This document shows, in pieces, positions 23,328 to 33,586 of a DNA stretch of 64,000 bases (its first letter is position 1; every line of letters starts with the position of its first letter). The stretch is from NCBI GenBank assembly GCA_963565915.1, contig OY751494.1:2914001-2978000 (forward strand), given 5' to 3'. This DNA comes from Entoloma clypeatum. Taxonomy: Eukaryota > Basidiomycota > Agaricomycetes > Agaricales > Entolomataceae. A program made the position numbers and the translations under genes. The notes beneath the pieces were generated by a model, which saw only the letters and a program-made list of their open reading frames with translations, ran no database searches and had not been told where the DNA came from.

Positions 23328-23834
23328 CTACAAATGGATTCCATCATTGACATTGTCTGAATGTTCTTGAGCCACTTCAGTCGTGGTGGTGGACTCAATT
23401 GATGTTGTATTGGCTGTGGTCCCAGGATCGAGGTCATAATGAGTGCCCGCATGTATGCCTTTCTCGCTGAGAGCGAGTTTCAGTAATAAAATTCGTTCTT
23501 CCTGTGACCCACTTGCTCAAGGTAAGATTGAGGTAGGAACCATCAACTGGATTCAGATTCATGAACGCACATCACGACCTCGTTCTCTTGGAGCGCCTTT
23601 ACGAACTCCGGATCCGGATCTGCGGGCGAATCCGCCAAGTATTCACGGAGGGTGTCCTGCGTCTGCTTCAGATGGTGAAGAGAATTTTGAAGACGTGTTA
23701 TTTCTAAGGACGGAGCTGGTCCGATGGGAATTATCGAGATGATCAAGCACCCAACCTTCTGTGATTATAGAAACATCCATTGCAGTGGCCTCAACCAATG
23801 TAAATGGTTGCGAATAGCGAGACTTGAATTCCAT
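23328..23834 (-). CDS. TMA17/ADC17-like proteasome-assembly chaperone
   Basis: A small protein (about 130 aa) resembling Tma17/Adc17, a stress-induced chaperone that helps assemble the proteasome base. Exon 1 encodes MEFKSRYSQPFTLVEATAMD. A 48-nt intron then brings in EITRLQNSLHHLKQTQDTLR and PDPEFVKALQENEVV, the family's paired-helix core. After another intron, EERILLLKLALSEKGI and a Thr/Ser-rich tail end at HL. The exact junction between ENEVV and EERI is unresolved. The plain GT donor I tried keeps the frame but shortens the usual linker. The family call rests on the spacing of the PDPEF...ENEVV...EERI blocks, so it is moderate. Confidence 0.65.
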
Positions 23835-23916
23835 GTCAAAAAATGAGTTGTGGCGGATGGATGTCCAGAGAAGAGTATGTGTTTATTCTATGCAAAGGGT
23901 ATATATAGATAAAACA

Positions 23917-24880
23917 TTACTCCTTGAAAATCTCTGGCCATACGACGCGTAACTGCTCCAAGTTCGAGATAACATCTATGCCATCGTCATATCCTGCCCT
24001 AGCAGCCTTTTCATTGTTGATTTTCTTCAAGACCCCACCCTCCACCGTCTCTAGACCCTTTTCACAAAAATGGACACATCGGGCCCAGCCCTGCGCACGA
24101 GCACCGTCAATGTTGGACCTACTATCGTCTACAAAGTAACATTTAGCTGGATCAGTTATGCCAGCCTTTTCCATCGCCTGGGTGAAACTTCGACTCAGCT
24201 TCCACAACACACGGACAGGAAGACATACCGTCTGGTAGAACGCCGCTTCTGGTTTACAGACAAAGTTTGTGACTTCGTAATCACAATAGACCATTCCGTC
24301 TATCAAATCGTCTAATTTGAGGATGCGCAAGACCCGTTGCGCATGCTGGAGGAATGTCAATGGTGCAGGACCTAGAATGGAACGATGGTCATACATTGCG
24401 GTAAGCGTTCGTCAACGTCCAAACTTGTGCCTTGGATCTGTCGATAGCTTCGAAGAGTTTGCGTACACTGGGATCGTATTTGATCATGTCTTCCAGTGGC
24501 AGAGATCCGTCGCACTGGCGGTCAAAATCGAGCGGATCTTATCGCGTACGTAGATGAGTATCGGAGCGTGTATGCGAGAACAATGCTAGATCAGGCGTTA
24601 CCAATGTCATGATGGCGAGTCAAACCGCGGAGAGCAAGGCCATACTGAGAGTAGTATTTGAGATGAAGTTCATGAGCCTCTTCGTGTGTGAGCCCCAGTT
24701 TAACGAAGTAATCTGCGTATGCCGTGTGAGATCGTCGACAGAAAGCGCCACGCCGATGCAGACTAAATCCCAACCGTGAATCCGCTCCCCCATTACATGG
24801 GAAATCTTGGAGCTTGCAGAGTAAAGAGTGTTGTCGATATCGAACCAGACAACGACGCGGTTGTCTGTTGGTATAGTCAT
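23917..24880 (-). CDS. HAD-superfamily pyrimidine 5'-nucleotidase (SDT1/PHM8 type)
   Basis: Predicted soluble phosphatase acting on pyrimidine nucleotides or lysophosphatidate, as in yeast Sdt1 and Phm8. The HAD nucleophile motif is intact: VVVWFDIDNTLYSASSKI, with the D-x-D pair. The cap region has LGLTHEEAHELHLKYYSQYG, typical of this subfamily. A conserved Lys sits in FVCKPEAAFYQ, and motif IV is CYFVDDSRSNIDGARAQGW. The C-terminus (DVISNLEQLRVVWPEIF) matches the family end. Several introns interrupt the cap. The start ATG lies eight codons before the nucleophile strand, as is usual. The divergent gene is RPL6, 202 bp away. Confidence 0.85.
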
Positions 24881-25082
24881 GATCCAAGTTCAATAATCTA
24901 ATCTATAATCTTATCGCAAATGACAGCACGTGTTCGGCAAATTCCGAGCTAGCTGTGTAGCTATCAAGCCACCCACGACGAGACTCTCATAGAACATTAT
25001 CGGCATCGGCCTCGACGACCTCAAGAACAAAGTACGCCAAAGCTTGCGATAGGTTTTACGACGGTGTTGATCGTTTATCCAG
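24881..25082. promoter_or_regulatory. Divergent promoter SDT1-like/RPL6 with CACGTG box
   Basis: A CACGTG palindrome lies at 24927-24932, within the 202 bp between the divergent start codons. A TTATC element is nearby at about 24911. No TATA box stands out on the RPL6 side. Confidence 0.45.
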
Positions 25083-25856
25083 ATGGCCAGAAGCAAAGAA
25101 CTCGTCCCCGGTATCGGACGCCTCTCCCGCTCCCAAGTAGCCGCCCGTCGCGGTCTCTACAAGGGTATCAAAAAATCCGACAAGCCCGCCGCCCCTTCCG
25201 CCCCCGAATTCGTCGAGAAGACTGTCGGTGGGGACAAGAATGGCGGCAAGCGTCTCGTGCCTACTTCAAAAGCCACGCGCTTCTACCCTGCTGAAGATGT
25301 CCGCCAACCAAAGAAGAGCCGCAAATCACCTAAACCACCCTCCCTTCGCACCTCTATCACACCTGGCTCCGTTTTGATTCTGCTCGCTGGCCGTTTCCGG
25401 GGGAAGCGAGTTGTATTTCTGAAGCAGCTGGAGAGCGGTTTGTTGTTGGTGACGGGCCCCTTCAAGATCAACGGTGTTCCCCTGCGACGGGTCAACCAAG
25501 CCTATGTTATCGCCACATCCACTAAACTTGACCTCGACGACCTCAAAGTGCGTCACTCATAACTATTCTCATTATGAATTACGACAAACATCTGTTGATA
25601 TCAGGTCGATGAGAAGATCAACGATGCCTACTTCGCCAAGACTGCCAAGAAGGGCCCTCGGTCGGCGGAGGAGGAGTTCTTCGAGGATGGGAAGCCGAAA
25701 GCCAAGGAGTCGCTTCCTGAGTCCAGGACCGCTGACCAAAAGGCGGTCGATCAGTCCGTTCTTGCTGCCGTGAAGAAGACTGAGAGCCTTGTGAAATATC
25801 TGAAGGCCAGCTGGGGTCTGTCGAAGGGTCAATACCCTCATCAGTTGGTGTTCTGA
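25083..25856 (+). CDS. RPL6: 60S ribosomal protein eL6
   Basis: A structural protein of the large cytosolic ribosomal subunit. Two exons encode about 238 aa: 25083-25547 and 25605-25856. The N-terminus is basic, with [17 protein letters not shown]. The KOW-type beta domain is clear: [40 protein letters not shown] and [20 protein letters not shown]. After the single intron, [20 protein letters not shown] and the C-terminal helix ending [20 protein letters not shown] match eL6. The start fits the usual [11 protein letters not shown] opening. An in-frame termination codon follows at 25854-25856. Confidence 0.95.
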
Positions 25857-25971
25857 TTTCGTTGATGAGGGGGCAGGGGGGATAGTTTATGACCTAGGCT
25901 ATGACATGAAATATCCTTTTTTTTTCTTCTGCGAGAATACATGCAGACGTTTGTAGGATACGGTGAGATGT

Positions 25972-25979
25972 TCACGTGA
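25972..25979. promoter_or_regulatory. TCACGTGA palindrome upstream of COX18
   Basis: A perfect 8-bp palindrome ends 27 bp before the COX18 ATG. It contains CACGTG and matches the RTCACRTG-type site of Cbf1-like factors. Confidence 0.45.
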
Positions 25980-26006
25980 TAATGGACTTGTGGTTCCCTT
26001 CCAAAC

Positions 26007-27328
26007 ATGCTGGCGTTGCGTCAGACGCAATTCCAACCACAACTCTCCTCTTGCCTTCGTCGCCGTCCTCGTTATGGGCAAGGGCCCCTCCACCAACGTC
26101 TTTTCATGCAGGGTCTCTGTGATGCGTTTCTCGATCTAGCCATTGCTTTGCCAATCCCCCCAGCTCTACCTCCGTATTCAACCACGATTATTGCAACGAC
26201 GGTGGTCGCACGCGCCGCACTCCTTCCAGTTGCAATATGGGTGCGCCAACTGCCAGGTCCCTTGTCAACATCATGCTGACCGCACTCCAGGGCAAGAATC
26301 GGACATGGAGAATCGAGGAACTCGTCGCCCCAGAGATTGAAAAGTTGAAGCCGATCGTCTCCAAAGAGGTGCTTCATCAAATGAAAAAGGAGAGAATCTG
26401 CGGCGACAAGCCCTTTCTCCAAGAAACGCACGCGAAACGATGCATCGAACTGGTGCGGGAATTCTAGTCATATACCGCCTTGCTGGTTCTTACTCATATC
26501 AGCTATCGGCCCGACGGAAAGAGTTATTCAAGGAACACAAGTGTTCACCTCTGCCGTCCATTATTCTTCCGCCGCTTTCTCAAATTCCAGTCTTTGTCGT
26601 CGGAACGATGATGTTAGGAAGGCTTTCCCTGGACCCAACGCCATTCGATTCGGAATCATTCTTGACGCTTACAACGTTAGCCCATCCTGACCCGACTATG
26701 ACGCTTCCAATTATCCTTGGTATCCTCACCATGGCGAATGTAGAATCAAGTAATTGGATGATGAACGCGGCGGAACGGGAAAGGGAGCGACGAATAGAAG
26801 AACAGGCTGCGAAAAGAGATGTGGAGAACGGAGCTCTTCGGGTCAAGCCAAGGTCGCTGGTAAGATCAGGATTACGGGTTCTATCTATTGGGCGCATCAT
26901 TCTCGCTGCGATTGCTCCCGGAGTGAGTGTTTACTCCATTTCTGTCGGCATCACTGATTCGCTATGTCGACAAAGAGCGTCACAATTTACTGGGTCACTT
27001 CAGCCGCTTTCGGTCTTTTGCAAACGTGGTTCATGGACTGGCAGGATATTCGAAGAAGACGATTGAATGAGGTACTTGGAAAGTCTTCAACCCCTCCCGC
27101 CCCAACACTGGTTTCCCAGACACTGAGGCCTGGAGCCCACAAAAAGGAAGTAGGTAAGTATTTATCAACCGCCTATCTTTTCTCTGGAATGAAAATAAAA
27201 GTGGTTGTGAGGGACCTGCTCTTGGTGGGACCCGTTGAACATTTCTTGATCTAATATGACCGCAATCTTGTTGTCGCCCGTTTACAAGTGATCTACTAAC
27301 AGCAATATTAACAGAAAGCTCTGCGTAA
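26007..27328 (+). CDS. COX18: Mitochondrial inner-membrane insertase COX18 (Oxa1/YidC family)
   Basis: Cox18 exports the C-terminal tail of Cox2 across the mitochondrial inner membrane. The N-terminus (MLALRQTQFQPQLSSCLRRR) is basic and acid-free, a good matrix-targeting signal. GLCDAFLDLAIALPIPPALP, PYSTTIIATTVVARAALLPV and the charged loop IEELVAPEIEKLKPIVSKEV follow. Further membrane segments are PLSQIPVFVVGTMMLGRL, TLPIILGILTMANVESSNWM and SVTIYWVTSAAFGLLQTWF. A positively charged hairpin (RERERRIEEQAAKRDVE) lies between them, as in the family. Introns join CIEL to LSARRKELFKEH and APG to SVTIYW. The last intron leads to KEVESSA and a stop at 27326-27328; reading through it would end at 27254. 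Confidence 0.85.
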
Positions 27329-27438
27329 CATGGAGTCCTGGAATACAAGAGTATTTTTATTCCCTACTACATATGCTATGTAATTCAAAAGTTGATGTAT
27401 AAGTAAATGAAGGATTACAACAATAAATAGATGAAAGA

Positions 27439-28136
27439 TCATGCGATGCCACCCCAAGGCCCTCGTATGCGTCGAGCGAGCTGGATGTCTCGCGTCATCA
27501 AAGTGACTCTCTTCGCGTGTATAGCACATAGGTTGCTAAACGGGAACGTCAGTCAAAATGCGCGGGTTGCGGCAAGGAAAACTGACGCGTCTTCAAATAG
27601 ATGGACCAAATATGCCTCTGTTGCTTCCTGGAGAGCCAACACCGCAGAGCTCTGCCACCGCAAACCCGTGTCCGTCGTATTCGTGTCTGTGATCATGTCC
27701 ATTGCTATCTCCCGGACCTGGCGGAATGAAGATCATCGCGTTAATGCAGGAGTAGACCAACATACCAGACGAGAAAAGGGAAGTTTCCGCAGCAAGAGGT
27801 CAGTGCTCTTCTGGTATTTGCGAATTTCCCGGAGGGCCACAGTTCCTGGACGGTAACGGTGAGGTTTTCTCTGGGCCTGCTGTTGTTCTCCTGGAAGAGC
27901 ATCGGCTTATTTGAAGGGGGGTGGGAGATCTGAAATGTGGAATTACCTCCTGTGCTATTTCTACCAGCGGCAGACTTGGATGTGGCACCAGATGATCGAG
28001 GAGGTCGGCCACCGGTGCTTTTCCGCGCTGTGGCGGTCTTGGGCTTTTTCAAGGGAGGGCTCGGAGGATCTGAGCCGGACGCGGGCGCCTTGCGCTTCGA
28101 GCCGGAGGGTCGTCCTCGTTGTACTGTTTGAGCCAT
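27439..28136 (-). CDS. Centromeric histone H3 variant (CENP-A/Cse4/CenH3)
   Basis: The histone that marks centromeric nucleosomes and seeds the kinetochore. Exons are 28136-27947, 27890-27766, 27717-27587 and 27535-27439, giving exactly 180 aa. The fold domain is H3: [78 protein letters not shown] and RRIRG. CENP-A traits are the lengthened loop 1 ([13 protein letters not shown], about seven residues longer than in H3), Trp after LR, and a divergent C-terminus (PWGGIA). The tail is not canonical, yet it keeps an H3-like TARKSTGG block followed by [15 protein letters not shown]. An upstream in-frame ATG at 28256 would add 40 residues without changing the rest. The divergent GFD2-like gene begins close by. 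Confidence 0.92.
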
Positions 28137-28257
28137 ACTTGAGGTGGACGCGACGGGAGGCACTGAGTCGCTGTCGAACTTGTGTTTGGTTTGCACGCTG
28201 CTGTAATACAGATGGTTCCGTATAAGGAAATCATCGATCGCGTTTTGTGCTGCCATC

Positions 28258-29819
28258 CATGGCCAAGGTAGTAATCACTGGATGGTATCGTTATACCGAC
28301 ATCTGGTTTGAGTGGTAATCCTAATCCATCCTTTATCTGCCTGCCCCCTCAACGTACCCCACGTCTAGGAGCTCGGCGCTACCCAACCCTGAGGACGCCC
28401 GACCCTTGAAAGCCATCCTCGGTCAGTCCTCAACAAGTCCATCCTACAAAGAGTTCTCGGCTCAGATATCAGATGACAAGCTCATGACTCCGTCGTTCAC
28501 CCTGACCATCCTCTTCACGTTGAAGGCGTTGAAGGCGTCCAGATGTATATGGGTTCGTACGGTCTGCGCATGCCACTACGAGGATAGAGCTCGACTTTTC
28601 GACAGGAACCTTTGTCACTGGAGAGTCACGTCTGCTGTTTTCGTCTGCACAAATCGATTATGTCCGATACTGGCTTCATGCGATGGGCCTTACCAAGGAA
28701 ATGATCCCTTTACCCTACTCTGATTGCCTCTTGACCTCGTCCGATCTCCGCAACGTTTCCACCGTCGTCTACGAAGACGGCGGCGCGTTGCGGAACGCTC
28801 TCAAGGTGACTCTTCACAGCGCATATTCATTCTCTCTGACTGTTGGTTTCAGCAAATCGATAAAAACAATAAACGCCTAAAAGGCGCCAACCCGACCTTG
28901 ACCTTTCGCAGGGACTTGTTCGAGCGTGTCCGAAACTTCTGGCAAGAGAAAAAAGGAGTCTGGTGCGCGCTTGACTTTGAAGCCTGGGAACTCGACCACA
29001 AAATCATCACCGAGTTTGGGTGGCGGCTCGTGGGGTGGAAGGATGGCGAAGAAATCCAAGAGGTTGGCCACATCATCGTTGATGAGCATCAAAAGTACAG
29101 GAACACGAAATATGTCCAGGACCGCCGCTATGTGACTATGAATCAAGGTGGTTCGAAGGTAAATTTAGACTAAGATCATTCCCTAGGACTTCGAATTTGG
29201 CTCGAGCCAAGTTGTCAAGAAAGCTGCATTCAAGGCGAGAGTCCGCAGCTTTATCGACGAACTTGCAGGTTATGGACCTGTTTTCCTCGTGTTCCACGAT
29301 AACAATCAAGATATCAAGTAAGTCGCACTTGGTTATCTTTGGCGAAAATTGATGAAGACAGGTATCTGAAATCGTCGGCTATTGAAGCGCCTCTGGAAGG
29401 ACTGAGTTATGTCCTACCTGCAGTAATGCCGGATCAAGGACTGTTCGTCGTGGACACGTCCGATCTCTTTGCTGCGCTGGAAGGTGCGGAGACTGCGGAT
29501 AGACGCGCCCTCGTGCGGGTGTGCAACCTGATGCAGATTCAAACATCCAACTTGCATAACGCTGGGAATGATGCCCACGTACGTTTTTTTTTTTGCCCTC
29601 CTAGACGTGTGATTTTGTCCAATTCCTTGAAAGTATACCCTTGAGGCGATGATTACGATGGCGGCAGGGGATCCCGTCGATATCCAGAGAGAGAAGCGAT
29701 GGCCCAACCGCACTGGACGCGGTGTCAAGGTTGAATTCAAACCACACGAAGAGGATAGCGATTACTCTGACGACAGAGAATTCATGCCGGATGGCGCTAC
29801 ATACAGCTACGACCCTTGA
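28258..29819 (+). CDS. GFD2/YDR514C-like protein with DEDDh exonuclease fold
   Basis: An RNase H-fold protein of the Gfd2/YDR514C type. The C-terminal domain shows DEDDh landmarks: Asp and Glu in WCALDFEAWELDHKIITEFG, Asp in VFLVFHDNNQDIKYL, and the His-x4-Asp pair in HNAGNDAHYTLEAM. It could therefore be an active 3'-5' exonuclease, although the yeast proteins are known mainly as suppressors in mRNA export. The N-terminal part includes IELDFSTGTFVTGESRLLFS and QIDYVRYWLHAMGLTKEMIP. The HAHYTL junction needs the acceptor just before TATACC. The 5' end is uncertain. An ATG at 28258 spliced to GAC GCC CGA gives MAKDARPLKAIL, and a second small intron is needed before HDSVVHPDHP. The tail is acidic (EEDSDYSDDREF). 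Confidence 0.72.
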
Positions 29820-29931
29820 AGAACGCGACTGCAGTTGATCTCTGGGAATCTCAACCTGTACTTTAAATCAGCCAAATCCATTGTATAACTCTCGATGAAC
29901 AATGGGATAACGCTCGTGCTGATATGGGGTG

Positions 29932-31649
29932 CTAATCTTCCTTGGAGTCTTCTTCTGATCCATCGTCCTCATCATCCGACCTTTCATCCCCAGCTGTGAC
30001 ACTGACGAGTGCTCTACAATCACGGCCATCAGAAAATATATGGAGGCAAATACGTGAACTGACCTAGCAAGAATTCGCATCATCAGGTAGTACCAAAAGA
30101 GATTCAGAAGTTGCAGAAGAAGGAGCGGAAAGAAGGCCTGGTAGGTCATCCACCTGGGTAGGTAGGTTCCGTTTGAGGAGCTCCATACTTTTGAAGATTC
30201 CCTAGACAAGAAATGTAATGAGAGCATGGTGGCAGAGAGAATCGAAGTGACATACGGCACAAGACTGATTTCGTACCAGATGGACCATAAGATACGAAGA
30301 TTGAGATAGTGTCGAAAGTATCTGTGGTAAAGTTGTTAATATGGTGTGTGAAATGAGAAAATGGAAGAAGCAAAAAAAGGGCTCTTACGTCCAGACTGCT
30401 ATAAAGACGACAAAGGAGTAGACCTTGGCCTGGTGCCATTGTATATAGTTGAGTAATTTTGAGAACTGAATCGAGAGTCAGGGAGGATAAGAAGAGAAAC
30501 GAGAATGACTGACGGCAAGGAAGGTGTCCGGTATATCCATGCTCATGTAGACGGCATTACCAACGAGCGTGAGGTTGACAAAGTAACTCCATCTGGAGGA
30601 GGTTGAGCATGGGGAAGGGAGGTGAAGATGAAAAGCTGACCCAACCAACCACAAGGTGACGATATGATGTGCGACAAGTTCATTGTAATCTTTTCTGGGT
30701 TTTTCGAGACCGAGAACAAGGACAAGGAGCTGTTGGCACCAATAGGCGGCTTGCATTAGATAGTATCTCTTTAACTCGGGCTTCATGTCCCAATGAGGGT
30801 AGTCTAAATTTCAGTCAGGCAAGGGGATGGAGGGGTTGAGCTGTAGGAAGATTACCAATCCAAAAGTACTCTGTGCGATACCAGTTGGTAGGAAGCTGGC
30901 GCATGATTCGCTGATAAAGGTTTGTTAATGGGGGGGGGAGGGTGAAGACTGGGAAAACTAACGAAGCCCCAGGCACCGAATATCATAAAATAAATCAAGG
31001 CGTAACCCTGTTCGCCGAATCTATCGATTTTTGCTTCCCGTTTGAGGCGAAAGTATTTTGCAATGGGGCGACAGAGATTGATGGTGATTAGCTGCCTGAC
31101 GAGAGAGAAGAAGACAATGTGGTAGGCGAGAAAGGCCAGGTCGTCATAGGATTTGGCATAACGGGGGTCGTCGGGTGAGGAAGTCGGTACACGGCCAGAG
31201 AGGAAGAAACAGGCTGCAAAAGGGTTTGGGACGGCGGGGGCGAGGTAGGGGGCGAGGAGCTGCCAGTTGATATGCAAGACTACAGGGAGGAGGAGGAGCT
31301 TGAAAGCGGAGGCTGAGTGGAGAAGGATGAGGGTTGGGAGAGGGAGGGAGAGGGCGACGTGACACACCAGGTTGGACGGCCCAACGGAGGGCCGGCGGGA
31401 TGCGGGGGCGGGGAACGGAGAACCTGCGGGGCGATGGTGAGGGTGACGGGGTGCGGTCGGGGGTGGGGGAGCCGAGGGGACTGTAGGGAGGAGATGAGTG
31501 TGGATAGACGAGGGTGGGTGAGCGTACGTCTGTGGGAGGAACGGGCCTGTGAGGTGGTGCGAGGGGTCGTGTCTGGAGTGGGTGAGTGGGTGTAAGAGAG
31601 AGAGAGAGAAAGAGACGGACTCGATTTGAAGACGCGCAGGTCGTGGCAT
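29932..31649 (-). CDS. LAG1: Ceramide synthase catalytic subunit (LAG1/LAC1, TLC domain)
   Basis: An ER membrane enzyme that acylates sphingoid bases with fatty acyl-CoA. Many hydrophobic segments are visible. The TLC domain has SYDDLAFLAYHIVFFSLVRQ, RFGEQGYALIYFMIFGAWGF, MQAAYWCQQLLVLVLGLEKP and the Lag1 motif, with its catalytic His pair, in DYNELVAHHIVTLWLVG, then WSYFVNLTLVGNAVYMSMD and IPDTFLAV. The C-terminus is acidic (SEEDSKED, stop at 29932-29934), as in fungal Lag1. The first intron is pyrimidine-rich and joins MPRPARLQIE to HDPSHHLTGPFLPQ. Its (CT)n run appears as AGAGAG on the plus strand near 31600. The start is only 44 bp from that of divergent REX3. Confidence 0.92.
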
Positions 31650-31693
31650 GTTCAAGACTCGTCACAACCCGTCACAACCGTTACAGTCACCCC
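31650..31693. promoter_or_regulatory. 44-bp divergent spacer LAG1/REX3 with tandem 10-mer
   Basis: CGTCACAACC occurs twice in perfect tandem at 31660-31669 and 31670-31679, nearly filling the spacer between two divergent start codons. A further gttacagtcac follows. A role as an upstream element for one or both genes is inferred from position only. Confidence 0.45.
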
Positions 31694-33527
31694 ATGTTCT
31701 CCACCCTCGGCCTCTTTCACTCCCTCCCCTGTCCCGACCATCTCATCTGTACCCGCCCAAAATGTATCTTCTCTCATCTCACACTCCTCCCCCCACCCCT
31801 CCCCCTCAACGTCCCCCTCCGCCAACAACATCCCCCCGGTCCCTCCACCGTCCCCTCCAAGCGCTCCGTCCCCACAACCCCGCACCGTCCCCTCACACCC
31901 ACCACACCCATAGAGCCCCCCAGGAAGCTCCAGAGGACCGGTCTCCAGCAGAAGCCCTTGCCCGTCGCCACCGCCGCCGCCTCCAGTGTGAGCCCAGCTC
32001 CCTTGCACATCCCTAATCTAATTCCTTCTTCCCACAAGAACGGCGTCCCTGTCCTCAGAATCACCGCTGCACAATCCCTGGTCGCCGTGCCCGTTCGCCA
32101 GGCTCGTCTATACGCCTCCCCCTACCGTCCCTTGCCTTAACTCATTTCTATTTTTAGACCATGCTCAAAACCCTCTATGATCATTTCCTCGTCCTCTACG
32201 ACGCGATCCTCCCCGCCAATCCCACCCTTGCATCTGACCATGCCCTCAAGCAAGAGGATGAAGTCTACAAAAAGTCGAACAAGCACACCTATCGCAACGT
32301 GAGTCCCCTCATCCCCTCACCACTTCTCTTCTCATCTCCTCCTCAGGCAGCCATACAATGCGCTGCCGCACTCAAACGTCGTCCTCTCCCTGCTTCTTTG
32401 TCCCATCCTTCTGTCGGCACCGAGGCCGACCTCGCAGCCCGGGCAGAATCTCGCAAGGCACTCGACTCCCTCAGGCTCACCTCCGATATCCTGGAGCCCT
32501 ACGTCACCACCATCAACGACTTGCTCAAGTGGTCCTACTTCACACAAGTTCCCGACAGTCCAGGCGGCCTCGAACCCAGCTTGGAGGGCAAAGTAGCCAA
32601 ATGCGAGCGCTGTGTCCAGCCTTTCCTCGTCAAGCGAAGAGATCAAGCCGACCAGTGTCTATATCACTGGGGTAAACCCTATACCACTACTGTCAACGGT
32701 CCGTCACTTTCTCCACCTCAAAATCCCTTCATCCTCATCATTCCACAGGCCAAAGGTCCCGTCTGTACAACTGTTGCTCACGACCTGTCGACAACAGCGA
32801 AGGATGTACCCATGGCCCACACGTCTTCTATGAATCCAAGCTCGAGGATCTGCATGCCAGATACCCCTTCTCCCCTCTATCTGGCAATACCACTGCCCTC
32901 GATGTAGCTGCGATTGACTGTGAAATGATTTACACCACTGGAGGCATGCGCGTTGCCCGCGTCTCTGTCGTCGATGGATCTGGCAAAGAAATATTTGACG
33001 AACTCGTTCAAATGGATCCTAGTGTCGAGGTCATGTGCGTCCACTGCTCATCCGTGTTGGCAAATCCCTAATTTCCACCATCAGCGATTACATCACTCGA
33101 TTCTCTGGAATAACGGCCGAGAATCACGCCAAGGCAGTGCGCCCTCTCGCTGCTATTCGACAATCACTGGATTCTGTTATCAATGCCAACACCATCTTGA
33201 TCGGCCATGCACTTGATAATGACCTCAAAACTTTGCGCATAATTCACCATAGATGTATCGATACTGTCATCCTTTTCCCTCATAAAGCAGGTCCGCCCTA
33301 TCGAAGAGCACTTCGAGATTTGTGAGCGTATGAGCTTTGTTCTGAAATCCGCTCATCTTACCTATCTTAGGGTTCGTGAAAATCTTGGAGTCATGATCCA
33401 GACAGGCGATGCCAGTGTCGGCCATTCCTCAGTAGAAGACGCGGTAGCCACTTTGGACCTCGTCCGGTGGTATGTACTCAACAGGCCAAAACCAAAGCCA
33501 AAACCTCCGCCTGGCGGGGCTTCTTGA
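31694..33527 (+). CDS. REX3: RNA exonuclease REX3 (DEDDh 3'-5' exonuclease)
   Basis: A nuclear exonuclease of the Rex/REXO1 family that trims 3' ends of structured RNAs. The N-terminus MFSTLGLFHSLPCPDHLICT continues RPKCIFSH, a C-x5-C-x4-C-x3-H zinc finger that is diagnostic of Rex3. A Pro-rich linker follows. Next come AAIQCAAALKRR, a C-x2-C motif (AKCERCVQPFLVKR) with later Cys and His (QCLYHWG), and the exonuclease core. The core has AAIDCEMIYTTGGMRVARVS (DxE), NTILIGHALDNDLKTLRI (Asp) and HSSVEDAVATLDLVRWYV (His-x4-Asp), so all DEDDh residues are present. The C-terminal tail is short and Lys/Pro-rich. Introns are short; the ATG starts the zinc-finger motif directly. Confidence 0.9.
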
Positions 33528-33586
33528 AATCTGACTCACTGGATTATAATTGTCTTATTAGATTACTGTATAAGTTAGTCGTCCTC

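Noticed and set aside
31590..31615. AG-rich microsatellite
   Set aside because: It is the pyrimidine tract of the first LAG1 intron read from the other strand, not an independent repeat element.
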